This document shows, in pieces, positions 24,846 to 33,085 of a stretch of DNA of 64,000 nucleotides. The notes beneath the pieces were generated by a model, which was not told the origin of the DNA, did no database searches, and saw only the letters and a program-made list of their open reading frames with translations. This DNA is from SIRX01 sp965213905 (GTDB lineage Bacteria > Actinomycetota > Rubrobacteria > Rubrobacterales > Rubrobacteraceae). Location: the NCBI GenBank assembly GCA_965213905.1, contig OZ243922.1, positions 2,728,001 through 2,792,000 of the forward strand, read 5' to 3'. Every line of letters starts with the position of its first letter. Position 1 is the first letter of the stretch. A program made the position numbers and the translations under genes.

Positions 24846-26870
24846 ATGACTACCCTCTTCGAAACGAGCAAGAAATCCGTCAAAAAGCGCCGCCGGAGGT
24901 TGCCGGTACGGTTTCTGCGCGCGGTCTTTAACCTGGCCCTGATCCTGCTCGTCGCCACGGCCGTCGGGATGACGGGGCTGTACTTCTACATGGTCCGCGA
25001 GTACGGCGACCAGTTGGACCGGCAATATCCCATACTCGTCCAAAACTCCCACGTCTACGACGCCAACGGGGGCGAAATCGGCACCTTTGAGGCCGGGCAA
25101 AACCGCGAAACGGTAGGCCCTGAAGGCCTGGGCGAGTACCTGCCACAAGCCACGGTTGCTATAGAGGACCGCAGGTTCCGCGAACACTTCGGCGTAGACT
25201 TCGAGGGGCTCGCGCGCGCGGCCTGGACCGACCTGCGCTCGTGGAGCGTGCAGGAAGGGGGGTCCACGGTCACCGAGCAACTGGTAAAGAACCTTTATAT
25301 CTCGGAAGAAGATTGGATGAGGGTGTCTTTCTGGAGGCGTCTTAACCAATCCGCCCTGGCCTTCGCCTACGAACGAAACCACACGAAAGAGGAGGTCATG
25401 ACCGCGTACCTCAACACGGTGTACTTCGGCGACGGGGCCTACGGGGCCGAGTTGGCCGCCGAGAGGTATTTCGGAAAAAACGCCGACGAGCTGTCCCTCT
25501 CCGAGTCCGCCGCCCTGGCCGGGTTTTTGCACGCGCCTTCTACTTACTTATCGGATACCGAAGCGGACGCCCGGCGCGCCGAGGAGCGCAGGGACCAGGT
25601 ACTCGGAATAATGCGGGAGGAAGGTATGATCTCGGCTCCCGAGCACCGGGAGGCCGTGGAGGCCCCGCTGGAGTTCGCCCCCGAACCCCCGCCGGAAGAC
25701 CCCGTATACGAACCGTTTTTGGACAAAGTGCGCCGGGAGGTCCAGGCCAACCTCGGTGATGAGGGCCTGGCGCGGGGAGGGCTGGAGGTTCAGACTAGCC
25801 TGGACCCCAACCTGCAGCGCCGGGCGGTCGAGTCCAAAGACGAAGTCTTCTCGGAGGACGGGGACCCGGCGGCGGCGCTTGCCACCGTCGAACCCCAGAG
25901 CGGGGCCATCAAAGTGCTCGCCGGACAAAAAGAAGGCGGGTTCAACCTGGCCCTGGACGCGAGGCGCCAGCCCGGGAGTTCCTTCAAGCCGCTGGTGTTC
26001 GCCGCCGCCGTGCGGGACTACGTCTCGCCGGAGACGGAGTACGTCTCCAAAGGGCTCGACGTCAACTTCGACGGCCTGGAGTATCCGGTGGCGAACTACG
26101 ACTACGTGGAGCGCGGCCAAATCACGCTCCGCGAAGCCATGATCGAGTCCGACAACACCGCCTTTGTCCAGCTCGGCGCCGACGTCGGCCTCACCAACGT
26201 GGCCGACACCGCCGAGGCACTCGGCATAAGCACCCCGGTCGAACCTTACCCTTCGACCGCCATCGGCGGGCTCGGAACCGGTGTCAGCGTCCTCGACATG
26301 GCCTCGGCCTACGCCACGTTCGCCGGCGCCGGCATCTACCGCGAGCCGTACGCCGTGGAGAAGATAGACCGCCGCGACTTCGGCGGGGAGGAGCAACTCT
26401 ACGATCATCAGGTCATAGGACGGCGTGTGCTAACCGGCAACCAGGCCGCCCTCGCCACCGACGTTCTAAGGGGCGTCGTCACCGACGACGAGGCGACCGC
26501 GGACCACGACCTCGACGAGGAGTTGGGCCGACCGTCCGCCGGCAAGACCGGCACCACCGACGAGTTCGTGGACGCCTGGTACGTCGGCTACACCCGGCGG
26601 CTCTCGACCGCGGTGTGGACCGGCTACCCGGAGGGGCGCCGCCCGATGGTGAACGTACACGGCCTCGAAGAGGTAAACGGCCAGACGCTGCCGCTCGACA
26701 TCTGGGCCGACTACATGCGAGAAGCGACCGCCGGGGCCGCCCCCTTAAACTTCCCCGAGGTAGACTACGAGGAGTTTACGCCGCTGGACCGGGGCTATGC
26801 CGCAGAGCCGCCCGCCACCTCATACGTCGCCATACCGGGCGAAACCGAGACGGAAAGTGTAGGGCAATAG
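24846..26870 (+). CDS. Class A penicillin-binding protein (transglycosylase/transpeptidase)
   Basis: A 674-residue bifunctional peptidoglycan synthase. A basic cytoplasmic start (KKSVKKRRRRLP) and one membrane span (about residues 25-45) are followed by the GT51 domain with AIEDRRFREHFGVDFEGLAR (catalytic Glu), GGSTVTEQLVKNLY and NTVYFGDGAYGAELAAERYFG. The transpeptidase domain carries PGSSFKPL (nucleophile Ser), ESDNTAF (SxN) and SAGKTGTTDEF (KTG). A short Pro/Glu-rich tail ends the protein. GGGGA five bases before the ATG serves as ribosome-binding site. It shares its last base with the next start. Confidence 0.95.
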   Translation: MTTLFETSKKSVKKRRRRLPVRFLRAVFNLALILLVATAVGMTGLYFYMVREYGDQLDRQYPILVQNSHVYDANGGEIGTFEAGQNRETVGPEGLGEYLPQATVAIEDRRFREHFGVDFEGLARAAWTDLRSWSVQEGGSTVTEQLVKNLYISEEDWMRVSFWRRLNQSALAFAYERNHTKEEVMTAYLNTVYFGDGAYGAELAAERYFGKNADELSLSESAALAGFLHAPSTYLSDTEADARRAEERRDQVLGIMREEGMISAPEHREAVEAPLEFAPEPPPEDPVYEPFLDKVRREVQANLGDEGLARGGLEVQTSLDPNLQRRAVESKDEVFSEDGDPAAALATVEPQSGAIKVLAGQKEGGFNLALDARRQPGSSFKPLVFAAAVRDYVSPETEYVSKGLDVNFDGLEYPVANYDYVERGQITLREAMIESDNTAFVQLGADVGLTNVADTAEALGISTPVEPYPSTAIGGLGTGVSVLDMASAYATFAGAGIYREPYAVEKIDRRDFGGEEQLYDHQVIGRRVLTGNQAALATDVLRGVVTDDEATADHDLDEELGRPSAGKTGTTDEFVDAWYVGYTRRLSTAVWTGYPEGRRPMVNVHGLEEVNGQTLPLDIWADYMREATAGAAPLNFPEVDYEEFTPLDRGYAAEPPATSYVAIPGETETESVGQ

Positions 26871-27322
26871 TGGACCTTGGAGAATTGTACGGGGGCTCGT
26901 TCGTAAACTGGGAGACGGTCGCAGGGTCTTTCAAAAAGCGCACGATCTCTTCGCGGCAGATGATCTTCAGCGCCCGCCGCTACCTGGAGAAAACCTCCGC
27001 GGCGGCAGACCGCCGGAGGCGAGAACTCGTGGGGCCGACCTCGTTGCCTGAGGAGGTGAAGAAGGCGTTCGCCGCGCCGCCCGACCCGTCCGGTGAAGCC
27101 GCCGGGCCGTGGGGTGAGTTCGTGGATTCGGCCCTCACTGCGGAGCTGGAGATGATCTCCTATGGCGAGCGTCCGCCCATCCTTCAGGAACTCCGGGCCG
27201 GCCTGCAAGAAGCGGCCTCCCAGGCCGGGCGCGACTCCGACCTCGGCCAGTGGTTCCTCGCCCGCCACAGGGCCCTACCCGGCGAAGACCTCCCGGACGA
27301 ACCGGGCTACCTGCCGGTTTGA
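26870..27322 (+). CDS. Hypothetical protein coupled to the penicillin-binding protein gene (150 residues)
   Basis: GTG 26870 shares a base with the stop of the penicillin-binding protein gene, and the frame upstream is only an overlap shadow, so this is the natural start. The product is soluble: SFKKRTISSRQMIFSARRYL is a basic amphipathic stretch, a Pro/Gly linker sits near residues 60-80, and the second half is acidic and helical (TAELEMISYGERPPILQEL). I recognise no domain. Tight coupling suggests a role linked to cell-wall synthesis, which is inference only. Confidence 0.6.
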   Translation: MDLGELYGGSFVNWETVAGSFKKRTISSRQMIFSARRYLEKTSAAADRRRRELVGPTSLPEEVKKAFAAPPDPSGEAAGPWGEFVDSALTAELEMISYGERPPILQELRAGLQEAASQAGRDSDLGQWFLARHRALPGEDLPDEPGYLPV

Positions 27323-27426
27323 ATCTCTCTAGCAGACGAGAGTAAAACCCTCGGTAGTTCGTCGGTATAGCAGATGCCCGAAACGAGCACTTCCGCCGGT
27401 TAGATTTCGTCGTGCGGAACTTTCCG

Positions 27427-27455
27427 TTTACCTGGGCGGCCGTCTGCAATAGAAT
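27427..27455 (+). promoter_or_regulatory. Candidate promoter for malic enzyme
   Basis: TTTACC (27427-27432) and TAGAAT (27450-27455) are 17 bases apart, matching four and five of six consensus positions. The start ATG is 53 bases further on, with AAAAGAGGACAG upstream. Confidence 0.5.
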
Positions 27456-27508
27456 GGTTTTCGACGAGCTTGGGGAAAGCTCCCGACGGAAAAGAGGACA
27501 GAGAGTAG

Positions 27509-28957
27509 ATGGAATCCATACCCAGCGCCAGTTACAGCATGACCTTACGGGTCGAGTTCCCGCACGCGGCGGGTTCTCTCGGGCAAATCCTGACGAGCAT
27601 CGGGGACGCGGGCGGGATGGTCGGGGCGGTGGACATCGTCCGGATGCAGCAGGATAGGACTATCCGGGACATCACCGTCAACGCCTACGACTCGGAACAC
27701 GGGCAGAAGATCGTCGGGACCGTGGAGGAGTTAGAGAGCGTGCGGGTTGTCAACATCTCCGACCGCACCTTCCTGATGCACCTTGGGGGTAAGATCGAGG
27801 TGAAGTCCCGGATGCAGATCCGGACCCGCGACGACCTCTCAATGGCCTACACGCCGGGTGTCGCCCGCGTCTGCCGCGCCATCGCCCAGGACCCGGAGCG
27901 CGCTTTCAACCTGACCATAAAGCGCAATACCGTGGCCGTCGTTAGCGACGGTACGGCGGTGTTGGGGCTCGGAGACATCGGACCCCGGGCGGCGATGCCG
28001 GTGATGGAAGGCAAAGCGATGCTCTTCAAGGAGTTCGCCGACGTAGACGCATTTCCCATCTGCCTGGATACCAAAGACGCCGACGAGATCGTGCAGGCGG
28101 TAAAGAACATAGCCCCGGCTTTCGGCGGGATAAACCTGGAAGACATCTCGGCCCCGCGGTGCTTCGAGGTAGAGGAACGCCTGAAAGAAGAGCTGGACAT
28201 CCCGGTCTTCCACGACGACCAGCACGGCACGGCGGTCGTGGTGATGGCGGCGCTCATAAACTCGCTCAAGATCGTGGACAAGAAGATCGAGGACCTCAAG
28301 ATAGTCGTGAACGGTGTCGGAGCCTCGGGGGTGGCCTGCGCCAAGATCATGCTCTCCGCCGGCGCGCGCAACGTCATCGGGTGTGACTCTAAGGGCATCG
28401 TCCACGAAGGCCGGGACGGGCTCAACGAGTCCAAGCGGTGGTTTGCCGAGAACACGAACCCCGACGGCGTGAGCGGCGATCTATCAGAGGCCGTGGAGGA
28501 CGCGGACCTATTCTTGGGGCTCTCGGTGCCGGACGTGCTGACGGTCGAAGACCTAGGCGCCATGAACGAAGACCCCATCATATTCGCCATGGCGAACCCC
28601 GACCCGGAGATCCGGCCGGAGGTTGCCATGGGCCACGCCAGGATCATCGCCACGGGCCGCAGCGACTACCCGAACCAGATCAACAACGTCCTCTGCTTTC
28701 CCGGTATGTTCCGGGGCGCCCTGGACGTGCGCGCCCACGGTATAGACGAAGACATGAAGCTCGCCGCCGCCGAAGCGATAGCGGACGTTATCCCGGACGA
28801 GAACATCTCCGAGGACTACGTGATCCCCTCTGTCTTCGACGAGCGCGTCTCCCCGGCCGTCGCCGAAGCGGTCGCCGAGGCCGCCCGCGAGGGCGGCATG
28901 GCCCGCCGCTACCGCCCCGAACGCGAGGAGGTAGGCCTCTCGGCCACCAGCTTCTGA
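27509..28957 (+). CDS. NAD-type malic enzyme with N-terminal ACT domain
   Basis: Oxidative decarboxylation of malate to pyruvate. Residues 1-80 form an ACT-like domain (MTLRVEFPHAAGSLGQILTS, DITVNAYDSEHGQKIV). The catalytic part begins around residue 90 with SRMQIRTRDDLSMAYTPGVA. It includes DGTAVLGLGDIGPRAAMPVM, the metal-site segment VFHDDQHGTAVVVMAAL and the NAD loop VNGVGASGVACAKI. The 482 residues equal the short bacterial malic enzyme plus the ACT extension. Ligand control through ACT (often an amino acid) is family inference. Confidence 0.92.
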   Translation: MESIPSASYSMTLRVEFPHAAGSLGQILTSIGDAGGMVGAVDIVRMQQDRTIRDITVNAYDSEHGQKIVGTVEELESVRVVNISDRTFLMHLGGKIEVKSRMQIRTRDDLSMAYTPGVARVCRAIAQDPERAFNLTIKRNTVAVVSDGTAVLGLGDIGPRAAMPVMEGKAMLFKEFADVDAFPICLDTKDADEIVQAVKNIAPAFGGINLEDISAPRCFEVEERLKEELDIPVFHDDQHGTAVVVMAALINSLKIVDKKIEDLKIVVNGVGASGVACAKIMLSAGARNVIGCDSKGIVHEGRDGLNESKRWFAENTNPDGVSGDLSEAVEDADLFLGLSVPDVLTVEDLGAMNEDPIIFAMANPDPEIRPEVAMGHARIIATGRSDYPNQINNVLCFPGMFRGALDVRAHGIDEDMKLAAAEAIADVIPDENISEDYVIPSVFDERVSPAVAEAVAEAAREGGMARRYRPEREEVGLSATSF

Positions 28958-29023
28958 ATCTCTATAGACCATCGTGGCACCGGTGAACCTGGAATTATTC
29001 GCCGTGCGCCATAAAATGAAACC

Positions 29024-29311
29024 ATGTCTGAGACCATGTCGAAGTTTTGCCAGATTTTCGTCTGCGCCACGCCCGGCGAGGGCCGCTGCGGCGAAAAGGG
29101 CGGGGGCGCGTTGCTGAAACGATTCCAAAAAGAAGTGGAGTCACGAGGCCTGTCCTCCGCGACGGTGCTCCGGAACGCCTGCACCCGCCGCCACCACGAA
29201 GGCCCGGTCGTCTTTGTCTACCCTGACGACGTGTGGTACACGGAAGTCTCGTCCGAAGACGTGCCACGGATCGTGGAGCGCCACCTCGTCGGGGGTAGAA
29301 TAGAAACTTAG
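29024..29311 (+). CDS. [2Fe-2S] ferredoxin-like protein with a changed ligand
   Basis: A 95-residue thioredoxin-fold ferredoxin of the (2Fe-2S) NuoE/Shethna-like small protein type. IFVCATPGEGRCGEKGGGAL gives two cysteines (14 and 22). VLRNACTRRHHEGPVVFVYP gives the third (53), but the fourth position, usually cysteine in C-x3-C-EEGP, is histidine (57). The end VWYTEVSSEDVPRIVERHL matches the family. ATG 29036 (MSKFCQ) is an alternative start. No Shine-Dalgarno is obvious. An electron-transfer role with a Cys3His cluster, or loss of the cluster, are both possible. Confidence 0.75.
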   Translation: MSETMSKFCQIFVCATPGEGRCGEKGGGALLKRFQKEVESRGLSSATVLRNACTRRHHEGPVVFVYPDDVWYTEVSSEDVPRIVERHLVGGRIET

Positions 29312-29337
29312 GGTTACCCCTCTACCCTAGAAGTCCT

Positions 29338-30591
29338 TTAACGTAGCTTGCTCCTTTCTGTGTTGAACCCTACGCGGCCTATAGTTCTCTCCATCGCCCA
29401 GTCGGAGGTCGCGAGCACGCGGTCCCGGCTGCGCTTGAGGTAGTAGAGAAAGATACTCCGGTAGAGGGCCTGGGCCGCCGGTCCCCGGAGTTTTAGCCCC
29501 ACCGGGTTCGCAACGGCGCTCTCGGGGCCGAGGCTCACGGCGTAACCGCGGTTGAAGAAGTCGAAGGGTGGGCGGGCTCTGCCGGATAGCCTGCGCCCCA
29601 CGTCGCGGGCGGCCCAGGGTCCTTGTTGAACCGCCACGGATGCGGTAGGGGGCAAGGGGCCGTACCGCGGGTCTTCGTACGAGCCCGCGTCCCCGAGGAC
29701 GTAGGCCTCCGGGTAATCCGGCAGCGTCAGGTGGGCGTCGATCTTTACCCGTCCCGTGGAATCGTGGTCTCCCGGCAGTTCCCGGACCACCGGAGAGATG
29801 TTTATCCCCGTGGTCCAGACTTTTACGCCGGCCGGTAACCAGTCCTCCCCGGCCCGGACGTTTTTGGCGTCGGCTTCTTTTACCGGCGCGCCCAGCCGGA
29901 CCTCTACACCCAGTTTCTCCAACTCCTCCATCGCTACCTGGTGGAAATATGGGTCGAGCCATCCCAATAGCCGGTCCGTTGCTTCGAAAAGGACCACGCG
30001 GGGCTCCACGGCGGGCCGTCGCGGCGTCCGTTTTTTTAGGTACTGGAAGAGCGCGGCTATCTCGGCGGCCAGCTCGACCCCGGTGGCGCCGCCGCCGACT
30101 ATACCGACGGTGAGGTCGCCGGGCTCCGACCGTTCTCCGGGGGCTACGGCCGAAACCCAGGCGTCGTTGAGCGCGTCGCGGAGTTGCAAAGCGTCTTCCA
30201 GGGTCCAGAAAAGCTGAAAATGCCCGGAAAGGTTGTCCGGCGGCTGTGCCGGCCCGCTGCCGGCGGCCAGTACGAGGTACTCGTAGCCTATTTTGCCGCG
30301 GGGGGTTTCGACCACGCGCTTCTCCGGGTCTACGCCGGTTACTTCGGTGTTGAGGAACTCGCAGTAGTTTTTGCAGAGGTCTCCTATAGGAAACCTTATG
30401 CTGCCCGGGTGGATCCTCCCCACCGCCACCTCGTGGACCAGCGGTATGAACGGGTACTCCCTGGATTTATCTACGAGCAGGGTTTCGCCCGGACGCCTCA
30501 AGCCCGGTGGCAGGCTTTTTATAAAGCTGGACCCGGCAAAGCCCGCGCCCACGACCACGACCCGCCTGTTACCCCATGTGCCCTCAGACAT
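29338..30591 (-). CDS. Type II NADH dehydrogenase-like flavoprotein
   Basis: A 417-residue pyridine nucleotide-disulfide oxidoreductase-fold protein. VVVVGAGFAGSSFIKSL (FAD), VGIVGGGATGVELAAEIAAL (NADH) and AYVLGDAGSYED (C-terminal FAD motif) are in the usual order, and YEYLVLAAGSGPAQP is typical of NDH-2. It is only distantly similar by eye to the paralogue at 13.2-14.6 kb and lacks that protein's N-terminal helix. Likely NADH:menaquinone oxidoreductase at the membrane. The ATG has no visible Shine-Dalgarno. It converges with the ferredoxin-like gene. Confidence 0.83.
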   Translation of the reverse strand: MSEGTWGNRRVVVVGAGFAGSSFIKSLPPGLRRPGETLLVDKSREYPFIPLVHEVAVGRIHPGSIRFPIGDLCKNYCEFLNTEVTGVDPEKRVVETPRGKIGYEYLVLAAGSGPAQPPDNLSGHFQLFWTLEDALQLRDALNDAWVSAVAPGERSEPGDLTVGIVGGGATGVELAAEIAALFQYLKKRTPRRPAVEPRVVLFEATDRLLGWLDPYFHQVAMEELEKLGVEVRLGAPVKEADAKNVRAGEDWLPAGVKVWTTGINISPVVRELPGDHDSTGRVKIDAHLTLPDYPEAYVLGDAGSYEDPRYGPLPPTASVAVQQGPWAARDVGRRLSGRARPPFDFFNRGYAVSLGPESAVANPVGLKLRGPAAQALYRSIFLYYLKRSRDRVLATSDWAMERTIGRVGFNTERSKLR

Positions 30592-30717
30592 TACGTTCTA
30601 GCATCCAATGCAGTAGCCTCCCGTGAGCCGCGGATTAGGGATCAGTATAACGTTGCAATGACTATGTGCCGCATGACACTTTACAAAAGGTACGACTATT
30701 TCGTAAACTTCCGGGAC

Positions 30718-30737
30718 CGACGCCGAAACCGGCGTCG
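30718..30737. other. Hairpin in the 30592-30785 intergenic region
   Basis: CGACGCC and GGCGTCG form a perfect 7-base stem around GAAACC, followed by CTGGGGAAAAACAAAAC. It lacks a T-run on either strand, so it is not a typical terminator. I see no gene in this 194-base gap. Confidence 0.4.
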
Positions 30738-30785
30738 CTGGGGAAAAACAAAACTACCGTCCAAGAGCTAGAAAGGGACTGTATA

Positions 30786-31112
30786 GTGGCCAAGGAGGAA
30801 ATGGTAGCGGGGGACATAGCCCCCGGACTTATAGTGAGGCACACCAACCGGCGGCTGGGAAACCTGACCCCGGAGGAGGCTTGCGAGCGCCTGATCTCGG
30901 GCCGGATATCTTTCTCGGAGTTCGTGGATCAGGTCGGCGAAGGCTTTTCGGAACTGCTGGACTTTATGATGGAGCACGACCTTCATCCCGGACGGCCGGA
31001 GGACGTCGTTTATTCTATAAACCGCTACTCCAGTGTCTCCCGCCGGACTCTGCTCTATTCCCAACTGAGAGACCTCTACGCGTGCCACCGCTTGTCCCAA
31101 GAAGTGGGCTAA
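30786..31112 (+). CDS. Hypothetical protein (about 108 residues)
   Basis: I do not recognise the family. The protein is soluble and mainly helical, with NRRLGNLTPEEACERLISGR and SEFVDQVGEGFSELLDFMM. The frame is open from 30666, but the upstream part is basic and unlike the rest. GTG 30786 or ATG 30801 (with AAGGAGG very close, two bases) are the plausible starts, and TATAGT at 30782-30787 overlaps the GTG, so the start is unresolved. It runs in the same direction as the next small gene, 55 bases away. Confidence 0.5.
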   Translation: MAKEEMVAGDIAPGLIVRHTNRRLGNLTPEEACERLISGRISFSEFVDQVGEGFSELLDFMMEHDLHPGRPEDVVYSINRYSSVSRRTLLYSQLRDLYACHRLSQEVG

Positions 31113-31167
31113 CGGGCCTCCCAGAGGTTAGAATCCCCCTGACACCAGGTTACGTCAGAGAGAAGGG

Positions 31168-31395
31168 ATGCCGGTGAACGAAGAGTTTCAGAAACGCATG
31201 ATCACCATACTGTCCGGGGTCATCGCCTACGCGGTGTCCGACCGCCTGGCGGAGCGTTACCTGGACGTGCCCGACGAACCGGGCATCAGAGACGATATTT
31301 GGGAAGCGTTTATAAAGGGAGCCTTCAGGTTCGCCTCTACGGCGCTGGCTTCTATCATAGTCCGCCAGGTCGTCAGCCGGCGCGGCGGCGGCTAG
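31168..31395 (+). CDS. Small hypothetical protein with amphipathic segments (75 residues)
   Basis: Starts at ATG 31168 behind AGAGAAGGG. Two moderately hydrophobic helices, MITILSGVIAYAVSDRLAER and FASTALASIIVRQVV, flank an acidic linker, suggesting a membrane-associated or oligomeric protein. Family not recognised. The stop codon is repeated in frame twice downstream by a 15-base tandem repeat. Confidence 0.55.
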   Translation: MPVNEEFQKRMITILSGVIAYAVSDRLAERYLDVPDEPGIRDDIWEAFIKGAFRFASTALASIIVRQVVSRRGGG

Positions 31396-31425
31396 AAACC
31401 CACAGGCTAGAAAGCCACAGGCTAA
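31393..31425 (+). repeat. 15-base tandem repeat reiterating a stop codon
   Basis: TAG (31393), TAG (31408) and TAA (31423) lie exactly 15 bases apart in frame, inside units of the form TAGAAASCCACAGGC. This is the same arrangement as at 7801-7830, with a different sequence. Confidence 0.75.
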
Positions 31426-31486
31426 GGGACCGTAGGAACTGCTTTCAGGCCGAACGTCGGCGTGTGTTTCCCGCTGATGGTTGGGT

Positions 31487-31492
31487 TATTAT
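31487..31492 (+). promoter_or_regulatory. -10 element TATTAT, seven bases before an ATG
   Basis: TATTAT ends seven bases before ATG 31500 and there is no Shine-Dalgarno between them, which predicts transcription starting at or next to the A of the start codon (leaderless mRNA). Confidence 0.5.
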
Positions 31493-31499
31493 TGCGATC

Positions 31500-33023
31500 A
31501 TGAGTACGGTAATGATCGTCCTGATTCTGCTGGTAGTAGTGGTGGTGGCCGTTTCGTTGATGCTCGGACGGGTATCTTACGAGGTCCAGAGCGCCCGCGA
31601 CACGGAGTTCGTCGAGCTGGAGGGCCGGTGGGTCCGCTACAGCGTCACCGGCGGCGGCCCGCCCGTCGTTCTGGTTCACGGGTGGCTCTCCTCGTCCCGG
31701 GTTTGGGACCAAGTCGTCCCCAAGCTCTCCCAACGGTTCACGGTCTACACCCTGGACCTCGCGGGGTTCGGCGAGTCCGACAAGCCCTTGGGCGGTTACG
31801 GCGCCCGCTACGGCAGCCGGCTGCTCTACGCTTTTTGCGCCCACTTCGGCCTTGCCCGCGCCACCATCGTCGGGCACGACCTCTCGGGCGCCATGGCGGT
31901 GAAGCTCGCCGCCGACCACCCGGACATCGTGGGGCGGCTGGTCCTGGTCGCCGCGCCGGCGGACGAAGAGCAGATAGACCTGCCAACGCTACTCTGGTTG
32001 GGAACGCTGCCGGTAGTCGGGCCTATCTTCTACACCCTGGGGAGGTACTTGAAGCCCGTACGCAAGCTGTGGCTGAGGTCTTTCGTCCACGACCCCAAAG
32101 ACCTGCCGAATAATCTCGTAGAAGACGCGGGCAAGCCCACGCCGGCCGCCGCCTCCAAGGCTTTTACCGTTACCCGGCACGAAATCTCCGGCGGGCGCGT
32201 CGCCCGGCAGGCCAGGATCATAAAAGTCCCGATACTGCTCCTCGCCGGTGAGGACGACCAGATCATAGACCCCCGGGCGGTTGGCGACTGGGGCCAAAAC
32301 GCCGCCCAGGCCGAGATAGCCCTGCTGGACGGCTGTGGACACCTGCCGATGGTGGAATCCTCCTCCGAGTTCAGCGCCCGCCTCCTCGCGTTTCTTACGG
32401 GGGACGAGGGTTACCTGGAACACGTCAAAGAAGTACCCCAACCGGTGCGGGAAAACCACGCCGAAGAGACCCGGGAAGAGGACGCGGAGGAACCGGACGG
32501 CCCGGCCATCCTCGAAGAAGAAACCACCTCCCACGAAGGACCCCCCGCCAACGAACCCCCGAGAAGAAGCGCCCCGTCCGCCCCGTCCGCCGCGTCGAGC
32601 CGGGACACTTTCTTTGGCGACCTCGACTGGAACTTCTCGCCCGACCGGCCTTCGTCAACGCCGCGAAAAACACCGGGCGAGGAGGCGCCGGCCTCCGCCG
32701 GGGCTTCAGACCCGGACCCGGATGGTGACGAAGCCCCGCCCCCGCGCCGGCTTTCGAGAAAGGCCACGCCGCTACCGCGAAACCGGGATGACGGGGTGAA
32801 GCAGCCGGAACAAGTGGAGTCGCGCCCGGAGAACAAAAAGCGCACTCCCCGACGGCCTTCCCGAGAACGCCGGCCCGATAACCCGGATGCCGGGCCCGCC
32901 CGCATACCAGAGTTCCCCGACGACCTGTTCCAATGGTCGCAGCCCCCGGGCAAAAGCCAGGGCTCCCGGGAAAAGCCCCGGCGCCGAAAGCCGGCGGGCG
33001 ACGACGGCGAAGACGGCCGGTAG
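31500..33023 (+). CDS. Membrane-anchored alpha/beta hydrolase with Asp nucleophile and long disordered tail
   Basis: The open frame runs from 31299, but ATG 31500 begins a signal-anchor (MSTVMIVLILLVVVVVAVSL) and has a -10 at the leaderless distance, giving 507 residues. The hydrolase domain (residues 40-300) has VVLVHGWLSSSRVWDQ (oxyanion loop), IVGHDLSGAMAVKLAADHPD with Asp at the nucleophile position as in dehalogenases and epoxide hydrolases, the acid segment LLAGEDDQIIDP and DGCGHLPMVE (His). Residues from about 310 to 507 are rich in Pro, Glu, Arg and Ser with no fold evident. The substrate is unknown; the Asp suggests haloalkane or epoxide-type chemistry. Confidence 0.75.
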   Translation: MSTVMIVLILLVVVVVAVSLMLGRVSYEVQSARDTEFVELEGRWVRYSVTGGGPPVVLVHGWLSSSRVWDQVVPKLSQRFTVYTLDLAGFGESDKPLGGYGARYGSRLLYAFCAHFGLARATIVGHDLSGAMAVKLAADHPDIVGRLVLVAAPADEEQIDLPTLLWLGTLPVVGPIFYTLGRYLKPVRKLWLRSFVHDPKDLPNNLVEDAGKPTPAAASKAFTVTRHEISGGRVARQARIIKVPILLLAGEDDQIIDPRAVGDWGQNAAQAEIALLDGCGHLPMVESSSEFSARLLAFLTGDEGYLEHVKEVPQPVRENHAEETREEDAEEPDGPAILEEETTSHEGPPANEPPRRSAPSAPSAASSRDTFFGDLDWNFSPDRPSSTPRKTPGEEAPASAGASDPDPDGDEAPPPRRLSRKATPLPRNRDDGVKQPEQVESRPENKKRTPRRPSRERRPDNPDAGPARIPEFPDDLFQWSQPPGKSQGSREKPRRRKPAGDDGEDGR

Positions 33024-33027
33024 CCCC

Positions 33028-33045
33028 GGCGGCGGACCCGCCGCC
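33028..33045 (+). terminator. GC-rich hairpin between convergent genes
   Basis: GGCGGCGG and CCGCCGCC are separated by two bases just after the hydrolase stop. There is no T-run, so intrinsic termination is uncertain. The opposite gene ends at 33086. Confidence 0.4.
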
Positions 33046-33085
33046 TCGTAACTCGTACGCGCTTCGTGCGCCCCGAACCCCTCCT

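Noticed and set aside
26615..26869. Upstream extension of the 150-residue hypothetical gene
   Set aside because: It overlaps the end of the penicillin-binding protein gene in another frame with Arg-rich nonsense; GTG 26870 couples naturally to that stop.
30718..30757. Rho-independent terminator at the hairpin near 30.72 kb
   Set aside because: The stem is followed by an A-rich rather than T-rich run, and neither neighbouring gene ends here.
31299..31499. Upstream extension of the alpha/beta hydrolase frame
   Set aside because: It overlaps the 75-residue gene and the tandem stop repeat, and ATG 31500 begins a proper signal-anchor with a -10 at the leaderless distance.
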